From Anodontia alba (taxonomy: Eukaryota > Mollusca > Bivalvia > Lucinida > Lucinidae), in NCBI GenBank assembly GCA_964016985.1, contig OZ024835.1, positions 1,557,501 through 1,621,500 on the forward strand: a DNA stretch of 64,000 nucleotides, written 5' to 3'. Shown piece by piece: positions 43,541 to 55,009 of this stretch. The position numbers and the translations under genes were made by a program. Position 1 is the stretch's first letter; every line of letters starts with the position of its first letter. The notes under the pieces are model-generated. The model ran no database searches. It was not told the origin of the DNA and saw only the letters and a program-made list of their open reading frames with translations.

Positions 43541-44045
43541 ATTTGGGGCCATTTTTGGGGCCGTTTTTTGGGGGGCCGTTTTGACCAATCTGCAACTGCA
43601 GTTGGGGTCGTTTTGACCAATTTGGGGCCGTTCTGACTTGGGGCCGTTTTGACCTGATACCATAATTTTGACCCCCTTAAACCCCACTTTTATATAGTAA
43701 AACTGGGGTTTACAGGGGTATACATTATTTTTCTTATTTCTACTCAAAAACATAGATTGTGGGTACTCGTTAGAACCGCCTCACTGAGGCGGTTCTAACG
43801 AGTACCTACAATCTATGTTTTGAGCAGAAATATGAAAAATATCAGAGGTTTTTATCTGAAAAAATTCAGTTTTTGGAGGTGAAATTTTCTACATATTTGC
43901 ATAGGCGTGTTTTCGTAATGGTACTTAATATAAGGGTTCAGGACAACTCCGCCCATTAAAAAGTCCGCCCAAGACAACAGCCCAACTGCAGAAGAGGACT
44001 CGGCCCAAGTCGCCCCAACTTTAGAAGACCTCTCTGCCTAATTAA

Positions 44046-46109
44046 AAACAAGAGGCCCACGGGCCACAGGTTGCTCACCTGAGTGACATAGCCACTGCAG
44101 ATATGCAGCTGTTATGCAACATTTTTCCAATCCTGTCATTGCAACTAATGAAAAGATCATCATTTAAGCAGTTCTTTATTTTGAAGAAGAAGATATATGG
44201 CATGCCAGTAAATTGAGCGTGATCATTTGAACAAACTCTAAATGGCAGCCAGCTTGGATTTACGATCGGCATGATTTTAGCTATGTTTGATCTACAAATC
44301 ACCCCAATGCTTCCTACCAAGTTTCGAGTCAACTGGCCTTTCAGTTCAGGAGAAGAGGCGAAAAATAGATTTTCAAGATGGCTGCCATGGCGGCCATCTT
44401 GGATATCCGATTGGCACGATTTTAGCTATTTTTGATCTACAAGTCACCCCAATGTCTCCTACGAAGTTTGGAGTCAATTGGCCTTTCGGTGCAGGAGAAG
44501 AAGCTAAATATAGATTTTCAAGATGGCGGCCATGGTGGCCATCTGGGATTTCTGATCAGAACGATTTTAGCTATATTTGATCTACAAGTCACCCTGATGC
44601 TTCCTATTAAGTTTCGAGTCAAGTGACTTTTGGGTTTAGGAGAAGAAGCGAAAAATAGATTTTCAAGACAGCCGCCATGGCGGCCATCTTGGATTTACGA
44701 TCGGCATGATTTTAGCTATTTTTGATCTACAAGTCACCCAAATGCTTCCTACCAGGTTTCGAGTCAACTGGCCTTTCGGTTCAGGAGAAGAAGCGAAAAA
44801 TAGATTTTCAAGATGGCTGCCATGGCGGCCATCTTGGATTTCCAATCGGCACGATTTTAGCTATTTTTGATCTTCAAGTCACCCCAATGCCTCCTACCAA
44901 GTTTGGAGTCAATTGGCTTTTGGGTTTAGGAGTAGAAGCAAAAAATAGATTTTCAAGATGGCGGCCATCTTGGATTTCCGATTGGCACGATTTTAGCTAT
45001 TTTTGATCTACAAGTCACCCTGATGCTTCCTAGCAAGTTTGGAGTCAAATGGCCTTTCGGTTCAGGAGAAGAAGTGAAAAATAGATTTTCAAGATGGCCG
45101 CCATGGCGGCCATCTTGGATTTCCGATTGGCACAATTTTAGCTATTTTTGATCTACAAGTCACCCTGATGGTTCCTAGCAAGTTTGGAGTCAACTGTGCC
45201 TTTCGGTTCAGGAGAAGAAGCGAAAAATAGATTTTCAAGATGGCATCATCTTGGATTTCCGATGGGAACAATTTTAGCTATTTTTGATCTACAAGTCACC
45301 CCGATGCTTCCTACCAAGTATCAAGTCAATTGGCCCAGGGGTGTAGGAGAAGTAGGCTTTTAAAGCAATTGTTGACGCCGCACGACGGACATTGACTGAC
45401 CACAATAGCTCACCATGAGCACTTCGTGCTCAGGTGAGCTAAAAATAGATTTTCAAGATGGCCGCCATGGCGGCCATCTTGGATTTCCGATCGGCACGAT
45501 TTTAGCTACTTTTGATCTACAAGTCACCCTGATGCTTCCTAGCAAGTTTGGAGTCAATTGGCCTTTCGGTTCAGAAGAAGCGAAAAATAGATTTTCAAGA
45601 TGGCGGCCATGGCGGCCATCTTGGATTTCCGATCGGCACGATTTTAGCTATTTTTGATCTACAAGTCATCCTGATGCTTTCTAGCAAGTTTGGAGTCAAC
45701 TGGCCTTTCGGTTCAGGAGAAGAAGCGAAAAATAGATTCTCAAGATGGCGGCCATGGCGGCCATCTTGGATTTCCGAACGGCACGATTTTAGCTATTTTT
45801 GAACTACAAGTCACCCTGATGGTTCCTAGCAAGTCTGGAGTCAATTGGCCTTTTGGTTCAGGAGAAGAAGCGAAAAATAGATTTTCAAGATGGCGGCCAT
45901 AGCGGCCATCTTGGATTTCTGATCGGAACGATTTTAGCTATTTTTGATCTACAAGTCACCCCAATGCTTCCTACCAAGTATCAAGTCAACTGGCCCAGGG
46001 GTGTAGGAGAAGTAGGCTTTTAAAGCAATTGTTGACGCCGCACGACGCACGACGGACATTGACTGACCACAATAGCTCACCATGAGCATTTCGTGCTCAG
46101 GTGAGCTAA
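44046..46109. mobile_element. Minisatellite-cored element(s), 145-bp unit, hairpin-CTAA end
   Basis: Starts ACAAGAGGCCCACGGGCCAC, AGGTTGCTCACCTGAG. The core is a tandem 145-bp unit (TCAAGATGGCGGCCATGGCG, GCCATCTTGGATTTCCGATC, GGCACGATTTTAGCTATTTT, TGATCTACAAGTCACCC.., GTTTGGAGTCAATTGGCCTT, TCGGTTCAGGAGAAGAAG); TCAAGA recurs at 44373, 44518, 44663 and 44808, exactly 145 apart. Two copies of a 3' module (GACGCCGCACGACGGACATT, ACAATAGCTCACCATGAGCA, CTTCGTGCTCAGGTGAGCTA A) end at 45442 and 46109. The GAGCAC-TTC-GTGCTC hairpin followed by AGGTGAGCTAA resembles a Helitron/Helentron 3' end. Short frames within it are by-products. Confidence 0.85.
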
Positions 46110-47280
46110 CAATGGAAATAACTCCAAAAAAGGGGATAATTTGGATAAGAAAAAAAATACGGGTCACCTAAATTTTCATTAGGAATCCATATATGAATTT
46201 TCAAAACATTAGCATACATGGTTCTGAACTTATGCTATGCAGATGAAGCAACAAATGGCCAAAAATTGCAAAGGGCCATAACTCCAACAAAATTTCACTA
46301 AGTTGGTTGAAATTTTAATCAGATGATCTCCTCCTCAGCTGAATCAGTATACCAAATATCAAGATTCTAGCTAAAATACTTTTTGAGATATCTTGCTAAT
46401 GAGATTTCAATGTTATTAGCACGCAGGGTTCTAAACTTATGCTATGCACATGAAAGCAACACGATTAAATAGCCAGAAATTGCAAAGGGTCATAACTCCA
46501 ACAAAATTTCATTAAACTGGCTGAAAATTTAATCAGGTGATCTCCTCCTCTGTTCCAATCTGTATACCAAATATCAAGGCTCTAGCTCAAATACTTTTTT
46601 AGATATCTTGCTAACGAGATTTCAATGTTATTTTATTAAAAGGGTCACAACTCTAAAATGGGAGATAATTCGGATATGAAAAAAAAACGGGCCACCTATT
46701 TTTTCATGAGGACTCCATATATGAATTTTCAAAACATTAGCATACATGTTCTAAACTTATGCTATGTATATGAAAGCAACAAGATCAAATAGCCAGAAAT
46801 TGCAAAGGGCCATAACTCCAACAAAATTTCATTAAACTGGCTGAAAATTTCATAAGCTGATCTCCTCCTCAGTCCCAATCAGTATACTAAATATCAGCTC
46901 AAATACTTTTTGAGATATCTTGCTAACGAGATTTCAGTGTTATTTTATTACAAGGGAAATAACTCTAAAATGGGAGATAATTCGGATAAGAAAAAAAAAT
47001 ACAGTTCACCTATTTTTTCCTGAGGAATCCATATATGAAATTTCAAAACATTAGCAGACATTGTTCTAAACTTATCCTATGCACATGAAAGCAATAAATG
47101 GCCAAAAATTGCAAAGCGACATAACTCCAATAAAATCTTATTAAATTTGTTGAAAATTTAATCAGGTGATCTCCTCCTCAGTTCCAATCAGTATACCAAT
47201 TATTAAGACTCTAGCTCAAATACTTTTTGAGATATCTTGCTAACAAGCTTTCAATGTTATTTTATTAAAAGGGAAACAAC
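46110..47280. repeat. Tandem repeat, about 315-bp unit (one unit truncated to about 205)
   Basis: Units share AACTTATGCTATGCACATGA, AATTGCAAAGGGCCATAACT, CCAACAAAATTTCATTAAAC, GATCTCCTCCTCAG, CAGTATACCAAATATCAAG and TTTTTGAGATATCTTGCTAA. The landmark CTTATGCTATG lies near 46231, 46436, 46755 and 47070. Non-coding. Confidence 0.85.
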
Positions 47281-47281
47281 T

Positions 47282-47510
47282 TAACTAGCAATACTTAACC
47301 TATAGATAATGTGCTATTCTATTCTGTTTTCACACCTTCCACAGACAGGTCCCTTAGGCAGTTTCCTGTGTGACGTAACTCTTCCCGCTTAACTGATCAC
47401 GTGTCAGTTTCTTTGATGTGTTAAAACAATAGAAACAGATAGAACAGAGCTGCGCGGGCAGGGAGGTGGGAGTCATGATTACCTATAGGTTAAATATTGC
47501 TAGTTCAAAT
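47282..47510. mobile_element. Short TIR element (TAACTAGCAATACTTAACC)
   Basis: TAACTAGCAATACTTAACCT at the left, inverse AGGTTAAATATTGCTAGTTC at the right (47486-47506), around about 190 bp of non-coding DNA. The AACCTATAGATAATGTGCTA segment recurs at about 47550, suggesting a second overlapping element whose other end may be the TTTAACTATTGCTAGTT at 48360. Confidence 0.65.
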
Positions 47511-49100
47511 ATGTTCTACTTTTAAAAACTTCATTTTAACTGCACAATACATTAACCTATAGATAATGTGCTAGAATTCGTAGAATAGGAGGGAGGAGCT
47601 CTCCAGTTCTAGCTTAATTGTAGAAAATCCCACCACTTCTGGATAAGACTCAGGAAACTCTAAGGAATCAGATACATTCTAACTCTATATGTAATAGTAA
47701 GAATGGTCTAGATTCACGTATATAACATATCTTAAAGGTGTTAGGGTCTTACTACCTTATATGTTAATATTAGACTCTAGAGGATGCCAGTTCTTAAGCC
47801 TCAGAGGCCTAATTATTGCCCTGCTCCCCCCCCCCCCCCCCCTCACCCCCTCTTCTTTTTTTTGTGGGGGGGAAACAACTGTTGGCCCCAAAAAAGAATA
47901 AAGAGTCATTGAGACATAACCTCAATACTGCATTTCAAATGCAAGCTCAAGAATATTTTTTGATAATATATTTGAAATGGAACTTGTCAAACAGAAGTCT
48001 AGACAATAAGCTGTCTATCTTAAGGCACAAATTAAAAGAGGAAAGTCTTCTCAGTCGAGTTTCCTATAGATAACCTACACATCTTGAGATTTTCGGATAA
48101 ATTCTAGACATGTAAAGATTATCTAATTGTAATAGTCTAATCTATTAGAATTAAGATTTCATTAGAGTCTGTTAATTGGAATGATAGGAATAAACGGGTG
48201 TCCAATAAACGGGTCATGAAATTGAGATAAACATAATGTTGTATAATTATTCCCTTTTTAATATCGAATAAAAGGGAAATAATAAATTGTGTAGGTGGTG
48301 TAGTCTTAACCGAATTTCAGTTATCCATCAGGAAATCAAAGTATATACATACTTTATGGTTTAACTATTGCTAGTTGCATAAATGAATTTTTAGTCTAGG
48401 CAAAGAGAAAATACAGAGATTGCCTAAATCTGCGGAGAAGAAAGACAACCTAAGTCATAAAATAAACACTTGTCATAGGATATATCAAGAGCGTTTCGTG
48501 TCCTGGACAAATTCAGAAAGGAAGAGACTGCTAACATCATATGTAGAGTTTGACAGACTTATATAAGAGAGAAAAATAACGACTGATAACTGTCAACTGT
48601 AAGACAGCCTTATATTGGCTTAAAATCCTGCCATACGTTGAGATTAAGCCATAGGAAATAACTGGATAGAATCTTTTCTATTGCCTGAAATAGAATACCA
48701 TGAATCTACTCCGAAGTACATAATCATGGTGTCCAAGCAAAAATCAAATATTAACTTAGTAATGAAGAATCAGAATGTTCCGGCAAGGGAAAGAACTCTA
48801 GAAAAAATGTAATTGGGCGACAGACATTCTCTAGGAATTTAATTCAATCATATTGATATATTATCTCTGATAACACTAAACTTATAGGTTTAGAGATAGA
48901 GTTACTGTTCTGCACTAATATTTAGGAATAGTGAGAACAGATATAGAAACACCAAATTAAGAATACACTACTAGGGCAAATTCCTGCTAAGAAAAAATCG
49001 TTACGCGTAACTATTTTATTCGGGCAAGGAATAACTCTATCTTTACCAGTTTAAAAGTGTATAAAGGACAGGTCCTTCACCGTGACTGAAAGACTGTCCA
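47511..49100. other. AT-rich DNA without a recognised gene
   Basis: Contains a C run at about 47823-47842. Open frames are short, and none shows a motif I recognise. 47550-48385 may be one element bounded by inverted TAACTAGCAATA-type ends. Confidence 0.5.
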
Positions 49101-49109
49101 AGGAAAATA

Positions 49110-49900
49110 GAGATAAACAAGAGCTCCGCCAAGCGGGGCATTATTACGCCCGTGGCAAGTAAAAAGATGTAGCACAAAAACTGGCTCCTTTATAATTCAG
49201 TGCTCTGGATATAAACTGTAAGTGGAATTACAAAAAAAAAAAAAAAAAATTTAAAAAATTTCATTGGGGCATATCTCTGCTGATATTTGGTGAACTGTAA
49301 CCTAAATGACTAAGCTGGCCCAGGAATTAAGGAAGAAATGACTTCTCCCTCCTGGGAAAATAGGGAGAAGTTTGCTGCTTCTAGGGAGAAGTGCTTTCTA
49401 ACAGAGGACACACCACAGAAGCATGACTATATTATAAGCTCACATGAGCCTTTGGCTGATTTGTTTTTCCTATACTTCAATATCGGACCAATAACAAAAC
49501 AAAAATAAACAACCAAAAAAAAAAAAAAAATGCTGCAAAAAATTTTTTTGTAAACCTTTAACTTGTTTAATACTGATTTTATTTTTGCTCTTCAAGGGAG
49601 CCAAATCAGAAGAGTATTTAAAAAAAAAAATCCAAAAAGAATTATGTATTATTAAGAATATTAAGATTTAATAATGGCAACTTTTCCTTGCAAATCTAAT
49701 AAAAAGAAAAAAAAAAAAAAAAAAAAAAAAATCAATATCTTGCCCATATGACCAAAACTTTAGTGATTTGCAAAAAATATACCTATTATAAAATAAAATT
49801 TGCACACTATTACCTCTAAACAATATGCTGCGAAAAGTTTACAAAAACTTTCAAAGGGGCATAAATCTGCAAATATTTGGTGCACTGTAACCTCGAAATA
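49110..49900. repeat. Interspersed element start (ACAAGAGCTCCGCCAAGCGG) and A-rich tracts
   Basis: ACAAGAGCTCCGCCAAGCGG, GGCATTATTACGCCC is the kind of ACAAGAG + hairpin start also seen at 44046. It is followed by repeated CATTGGGGCATATCTCTGCT and AAAGGGGCATAAATCTGC (two related internal units) and long A runs (49231-49249, 49515-49530, 49709-49730). No coding. Confidence 0.55.
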
Positions 49901-49903
49901 ATA

Positions 49904-50140
49904 CAGTCGACTCTCGTTATCTCGAACTTCACGGGACCTGATAAAAATGTTCGAGTTATCAGTAGTTCGCGACACCCAAATTGTGACGTCATAGGTATGA
50001 CGACTGTTCGCCTCTGTTCGCCAAAACGTGCATGGAAGGCACATGTATATGGCAATTTAAATAATTTACGCGTACTTCAGTTTGCATTGTTACTGTTTGT
50101 TTTAGGAGATGCAATGGTTCTCTTGGAATAATATCAACAA
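49904..50140. repeat. Pogo/Tigger-like terminal sequence, one end only
   Basis: CAGTCGACTCTCGTTATCTC preceded by TA at 49902-49903 is typical of pogo-type ends, with a secondary GTTCGAGTTATC inside. I found no matching right end nearby. Confidence 0.5.
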
Positions 50141-51009
50141 TAAATGTTAATAATAATAAATTTCAAACGTCTCTTGTTGTCTTTTAATACTCCTGCAAAT
50201 TTGGATTTCCATATGAGCTATAAATAAATTACTGGTTTCCGGGTCTTGTTAGCTATACGTTATGAACTGGTTTGGATTAGCTCCCTTCGCATAGACAACT
50301 TGATAAAGAGTTGACTGGTTTCCTCTTTTGCATAAAACGCTTACAATGTCAAGTGGCAGCTGCAGGCTAGTTTGGATTATCTCCCCTGGCTTAAACGAAC
50401 CATCTCAGCACGGCAAACTGTAGATCCAGCAGAGAAAGCTCGTTATGAACCGTCTCATCTGGACCTACACTATTTGTGCAGGTATCCGTACCAGTCTACA
50501 GGGTCGGAAGGGTTAACATTGGTACCCACGTATGATTCGTCTATTTGAGGCCGTGCACAACATTATTAGAAGACTGTGCGACTGTCAAAGACTGGGATCA
50601 GCCTGCACGCCCCAAATTTTCCATTATACGCACAAGCCTTATATGGGCTTACCAAAGAGCACCGCCTGACCAAAGAGTAACAAGCGAAGATTCAGACTTA
50701 GCTAGCCTGATCCATACAGGCTGATCTGAGTCGGAACCTGTCGCACACTGACTTTTCTTGAAGACGCTATATCATTCAGACGGACAGTACTTAATAATGA
50801 AGAGCATATCTAAAGAAACTTCGTTGATTAATCTTCCATAACACTATTCTGGGCCGCTTTTTATCTTACAAATCAATGACACGAGACGGTGTTGAGCGCC
50901 GCGTAGACACACCCGTGATTTCATAATTACGGATTTTAGACATTGTTTGTGTTGTTTGTAATTACCTGGACAAAGGGGAAAATTAAAATATGCAAAGATT
51001 CAGCAACAA
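50141..51009. other. Intergenic DNA with hairpin remnants
   Basis: Around 50410-50490 a weak GGCAAACTGTAGATCC .. GGACCTACACTATTTG palindrome resembles the variable-core hairpins. Otherwise nothing was recognised. Confidence 0.45.
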
Positions 51010-52464
51010 GCCATCCTCGGTTTTGGAGAATAAGATTTTTAAATGTTTTTTCCCATGCAAATGCATAAGGAAGCAACTTGACCTTGCCGTAAAAAGGTCA
51101 AATGTCAATGTATGACCATTATTTTAGCAACTTTGATAGACCCCCTGTCCCCGATGATTTATGCAAATATTCAGCCCCAAAGCATCCTCTGTTCTAGAGA
51201 AGGAGATTTATAAAGGTTTTTACCATATATGGGCATGGCGCCCATCTTGGTCAATGAACCGTGACCATTTTAGCAATCTTTTGTTCCCCCTATCTAAGGA
51301 GGCTCCATATGAAATTTGAGCAAAATTGGCCCAGAGGCTCCAGAGAAGAAGTTGTTTGAAATTCTGAACATTTTTCCCATACAAATGCATAAGGAAGCAA
51401 AATTGACCTTAACGTAAAAAGGTCAAATGTCAATGTACGACCATTATTTTAGCAATTATGGTAGCCCTCTTGTTCCCGAAGATATATGCAAAGATTCAGC
51501 CATAAGGCATGCTCAGTTTTGGAGAAGAAGATTTTTAAAGGTTTTTCCCATACAAATGCACAGGGAAGCAAACTTGACCTTGCCGTAAAAAGGCCAAACG
51601 TCAACGTACAACAATTCTTTTAGCAATGTTGGTAGACCTCCCATCCTCGATGATTCCTGCCAAGGTTCAGCCCAAAGGCATTCTCGGTTCTGAAGGAGAA
51701 GATTTTTAAAGGTTTTTACCATATATGGGCGTGGCGGCCATCTTGGTCAACGGACCGTGACCATTTTAGCAATTTTTTGTTCCCCCACCCTAAGGAGGCT
51801 CCATATGAAATTTGAGCAAAATTGGCTCAGCGGTTTCAGAGGAGAAGTTGTTTGAAATTCTGGTCATTTTTCCCATACAAATGCATAAGGAAGCAAAATT
51901 GACCTTAACGTAAAAAGGTCAAATGTCAATGTACGACCATTATTTTAGCAATTTTGGTAGCTCTCCTGTTCCCAAAGATATATGCAAAGATTCAGCCATA
52001 AGGCATGCTCGGTTTTGGAGAAGAAGATTTTTAAAGGTTTTTCCCATACAAATGCATAGGGAAGCAAACTTGACCTTGCCGTAAAAAGGTCAAACGTCAA
52101 CGTACGACAATTCTTTTAGCAATTTTGGTAGACCTCCCGTCCCCAATGATTCCTGTAAAGGTTCAGCCCCAAGGCATTCTCGGTTCTGGAGAAGAAGATT
52201 TTTAAAGGTTTTTACCATATATGGGCGTGGCGGCCATCTTGGTCAACGGACCGCGACCATTTTAGCAATTTTTCGTTCCCCCACCCTTAGGAGGCTCCAT
52301 ATGAAATTTGAGCAAAATTGGCTCAGCGGTTTCAGAGGAGAAGTCGTTTGAAAATGTTAACGGACGGACGCACGGACGGACGGACGGACGCACGGACGGA
52401 CGGACGGACGACGGACGAAAAGTGATCACAATAGCTCATCCTGAGCAGAGCTCAGGTGAGCTAA
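51010..52464. mobile_element. Minisatellite-cored element, 496-bp higher-order unit, hairpin-CTAA end
   Basis: Three to four related sub-units (TTTTTCCCATACAAATGCAT, AAGGAAGCAAAATTGACCTT, ACGTAAAAAGGTCAAATGTC, GTACGACCATTATTTTAGCA) form a larger unit: GGAGGCTCC recurs at 51298, 51794 and 52290, 496 bp apart. It is followed by a GGAC-type run (52361-52415), then ACAATAGCTCATCCTGAGCA, GAGCTCAGGTGAGCTAA ending at 52464. The hairpin CTGAGC-AGA-GCTCAG just before GTGAGCTAA parallels the end at 46109. Confidence 0.85.
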
Positions 52465-53039
52465 AAAATAGAAGCGTTTGGTTCATTTTCTTTTACCAGC
52501 GGAGATATATAGTCTGCAGAAACTTTGCTATATTTCGTTATGTTCTACACTACCCAATGATTCTCTAGGCGGACAGCGAAGGTCCTGATCAGACTGCGCG
52601 GATGCGCAGGCTGATCTCGCCTTCCCCGTTCGCATGAAGCGGCCCATATAATGGTGAAGATCTAAATCCTTTGAAACTGGTTTAACCTCCCTCCCCTCCC
52701 CTAGGCAGATTTTTTCTTTATATTACATTGAATTTCATAGCCTCTGACCGGGGAGGTTTTTTTTTATTCCATCCAGTTTGGTTAGTTCTTGTGTTTGTAC
52801 TATCTTGTCTAGCGTCTGGGGAAGAGGGGACTGACTGCTTGGATAGTTGTAGTTTTTTGTATTTTTTTTTTTTTTATTAAATCTGAATCTGTATTGGTTA
52901 CAGCGACACAGCAAATGACATTCTTGGTTACAGCGACACAGCAAATGACATTCGTTCGCCAGGATTTACGGATGTACTTGCTCGCTCTTCCTCTCGGTGT
53001 GACTTATACAACTTTATACAACGAAAAAAAAAAATCTGT

Positions 53040-53235
53040 ATTACTCGGTAAAAACTTCAGCAGACATTCTGAAATATTTTCTCATTTTTCCCAGAAAACC
53101 GGTTTGACGTTTCATGTAAATTGTCTCCAATGTCAAATCCTGTTTTCTGGATAAAAAAAAAAAAAAAATAAGAAAAAATGTCAGTTTGTCATGTGCTGAA
53201 TTAGCCCAAAGAGTGGTAAAGGTTAAAAGGTCGTC
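53040..53235. mobile_element. Degenerate MITE (CAGCAGAC...TGTGCTGAATT)
   Basis: AAAACTTCAGCAGACATTCT, CATTTTTCCCAGAAAACCGG, TTTGACGTTTCATGTAAATT and right end GTCATGTGCTGAATTAGCCC, AGAGTGGTAAAGGTTAA. Same modules as 39680-39945 and 54655-54870. Confidence 0.68.
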
Positions 53236-53393
53236 GGTCTCATGTTAAAGGTTAAGAAATAGAGGACGCTGATGATTCACAGGTGATGTTAGGCTTATTC
53301 AGGGTTGGATTCACAGGGTGTTCGTGGGGTTCAGTCGAACCCCCTTTTACTCAAAATTTCATTTTCATGGGAAGTTTGGGCTACATTCGGGAC

Positions 53394-53671
53394 ATCATGA
53401 AAACACACCTATATATTTTTGACCCCCGTAAACCCCCCTTTTATATAATAAAACTGGGGTTTACAGGGGTATTTATTATTTTTCTTATTTCTGCTCAAAA
53501 CATAGATTGTGGGTACTCGTTAGAACCGCCTCGACGAGGCGGTTCTAACGAGTACCTACAATCTATGTTTTGAGCAGAATTATGAAAAATATCCGAATTT
53601 TTTATCTGAAAAATTTTCATTTTTTGGTGGTAAATTTTTCAGTATATTTGAATAGGCTTGTTTTCGTAATG
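53394..53671. mobile_element. MITE with CATTACGAAAACACGCCTAT ends
   Basis: Left end CATCATGAAAACACACCTAT, right end AATAGGCTTGTTTTCGTAAT G. The centre is a clean hairpin, GTGGGTACTCGTTAGAACCG, CCTCGACGAGG, and inverse. Orientation of the CCCCAGTTTTA block is opposite to 18218. Confidence 0.9.
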
Positions 53672-53781
53672 TATTGTATCTTCTCTGAATATTCACACGC
53701 CTCGACTCTTTACCTTATATTTCTTTTTAACAAGTTCATTTTACTACCTGTGAATGTGTGTAAAATTGCTGGATGAGTGGC

Positions 53782-53850
53782 AAACAGTGTAGATCCTGAT
53801 CAGACGCCGCATTTTGCGGCGTCTGATCTGGGTCTACACTGTTTGCTCAA
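53782..53850. repeat. Variable-core hairpin (GCAAACAGTGTAGATCC arms)
   Basis: GCAAACAGTGTAGATCCTGA, TCAGACGCCGCATTTTGCGG, CGTCTGATCTGGGTCTACAC, TGTTTGC: near-perfect palindrome with core CGCCGCATTTTGCGGCG. Confidence 0.9.
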
Positions 53851-54529
53851 GCTTGTCTTTCCGAATACTTAGGATCAAATTTGATCAAATCGACACTCCC
53901 AACCTCCCCCCTCAGAAATCATCCTGGATCCGTGCTTTGTTCATTCTCTGTGGGGGGCTTGTGGCTGTTCACTTCTTTATGTTTTGTTCTTTTGTCTTAT
54001 GGTTGCGACTGTTTGATCAGTCTTGTCTGGCACTGCGATTACCTCGTTGGGGAAGAGGGCGCTGACTGCTTTTCTTTTCATTGGTCTGTGGCGTATAGGC
54101 TGAGGGTCAGGATGGGGTTTATTGACTACTGATTAATGGCCTTTTTTACTGACCACTGATTTTGGCCTAAAATTTTAGTGACTACTTATTTTTGTGATGT
54201 AGAATTTAACCATTAAGCCCCAAAATATACTGATTTTTGTGAAAACAGCTTTATTGATAACAGATTAAAAGGCTAAAATTTTAATGATTAGTGATTTTTG
54301 GTACTCCCCATCCAGACCCTCACAGATGCCAGGTGCTCTGTGCAGTCAAGAAAAATTATGAATTATTTGTTGTAGTGTTTAACTAAATCCTATAACTGGC
54401 AGGTGAAAGCAGTTAACTCATTGTAGACTGAATAGACTCCTCCACACTATATATTGGAAGAGTCAAATTTCAATTTTAAGTACGTCAGGCTATGAGATTT
54501 AGATATTTCAAGAGAAAAATGGCTAAACT

Positions 54530-54592
54530 ATTTGTAAACAGTGGAGACCCTTATCAGATGCCGCATTCTGCGGCATCTGCACTGTTTGCCAA
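54530..54592. repeat. Variable-core hairpin, one arm shortened
   Basis: TGTAAACAGTGGAGACCCTT, ATCAGATGCCGCATTCTGCG, GCATCTGCACTGTTTGC. The right arm lacks the ATCTGGGTCTA part. Confidence 0.8.
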
Positions 54593-54654
54593 TTACCCTT
54601 TTAGGGGTCTCCAGACTACAACTGGTTAAAATTTAATTAGATTTTCAAGAAAAT

Positions 54655-54870
54655 GTCCTATTAACCTTTACCACTCTCTGGGTTAATTCAGCAGTCAACA
54701 AATTGGTAATGTATTTTTTTTCCCAGAAAACAGGTTTTGACATTTCATGCAAATTGTCTCCAAAGGTGACAATTTGCATGCAATGTAAAAAACTGTATTC
54801 TGGGAAAAATAAGAAAAAATATTTCAAAATGTTGTCTGCTGAAATTTTTACCCAGCATGCTAAGCGTTAA
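54655..54870. mobile_element. MITE with TTAACCTTTACCACTCTCTG end
   Basis: TTAACCTTTACCACTCTCTG, GGTTAATTCAGCAG on the left; CTGCTGAAATTTTTACCCAG, CATGCTAAGCGTTAA on the right. The internal inverted pair is CAGAAAACAGGTTTTGACAT and AAAAACTGTATTCTGGG, meeting near CAAATTGTCTCC / GGTGACAATTTG. Confidence 0.78.
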
Positions 54871-55009
54871 ACAGGAAACTGAAAAGACTGAAGTAAGAAA
54901 TCTGGTTTCTATGGCAATTTATTACAAAGTCAACTAACAGAAAGCATACTTGTCTTAGGCACTATTTTGACAATATCTGCAAAGCATGATTGTTATAATG
55001 ATAAAAAAA

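Larger units (their letters stand above)
41016..43661. mobile_element. DNA transposon with CGGCCCC-rich terminal inverted repeats (Mutator-like size of duplication)
   Basis: The left end (GTCAAAACGGCCCCAAGTCA, GAACGGCCCC) is the exact inverse of the right end (GGGGCCGTTC, TGACTTGGGGCCGTTTTGAC at about 43625-43652). Further GGTCAAAACGGCC copies follow inward on both sides. It is bounded by a 10-bp duplication, ATAATTTTGA, at 41006-41015 and 43662-43671. A 9-11 bp duplication and long repetitive TIRs fit Mutator-like elements; no transposase is present. The interior carries a retrotransposon copy. Confidence 0.8.
40986..43920. mobile_element. MITE with CATTACGAAAACACGCCTAT ends, split by a larger transposon
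   Basis: The left piece (40986-41015, CATCACGAAAACATGCCTAT then ATAATTTTGA) and right piece (43662-43920, starting ATAATTTTGA and ending ATAGGCGTGTTTTCGTAATG) together make one family member with the usual CCCCAGTTTTAC block and GTACTCGTTAGAACCGCCTC hairpin. ATAATTTTGA is present once in the expected intact element and twice here, flanking the insert. Confidence 0.88.

Noticed and set aside
52308..52568. Frame with repeated GRTDGRTD
   Set aside because: Translation of the GGACGGAC tail of a mobile element.
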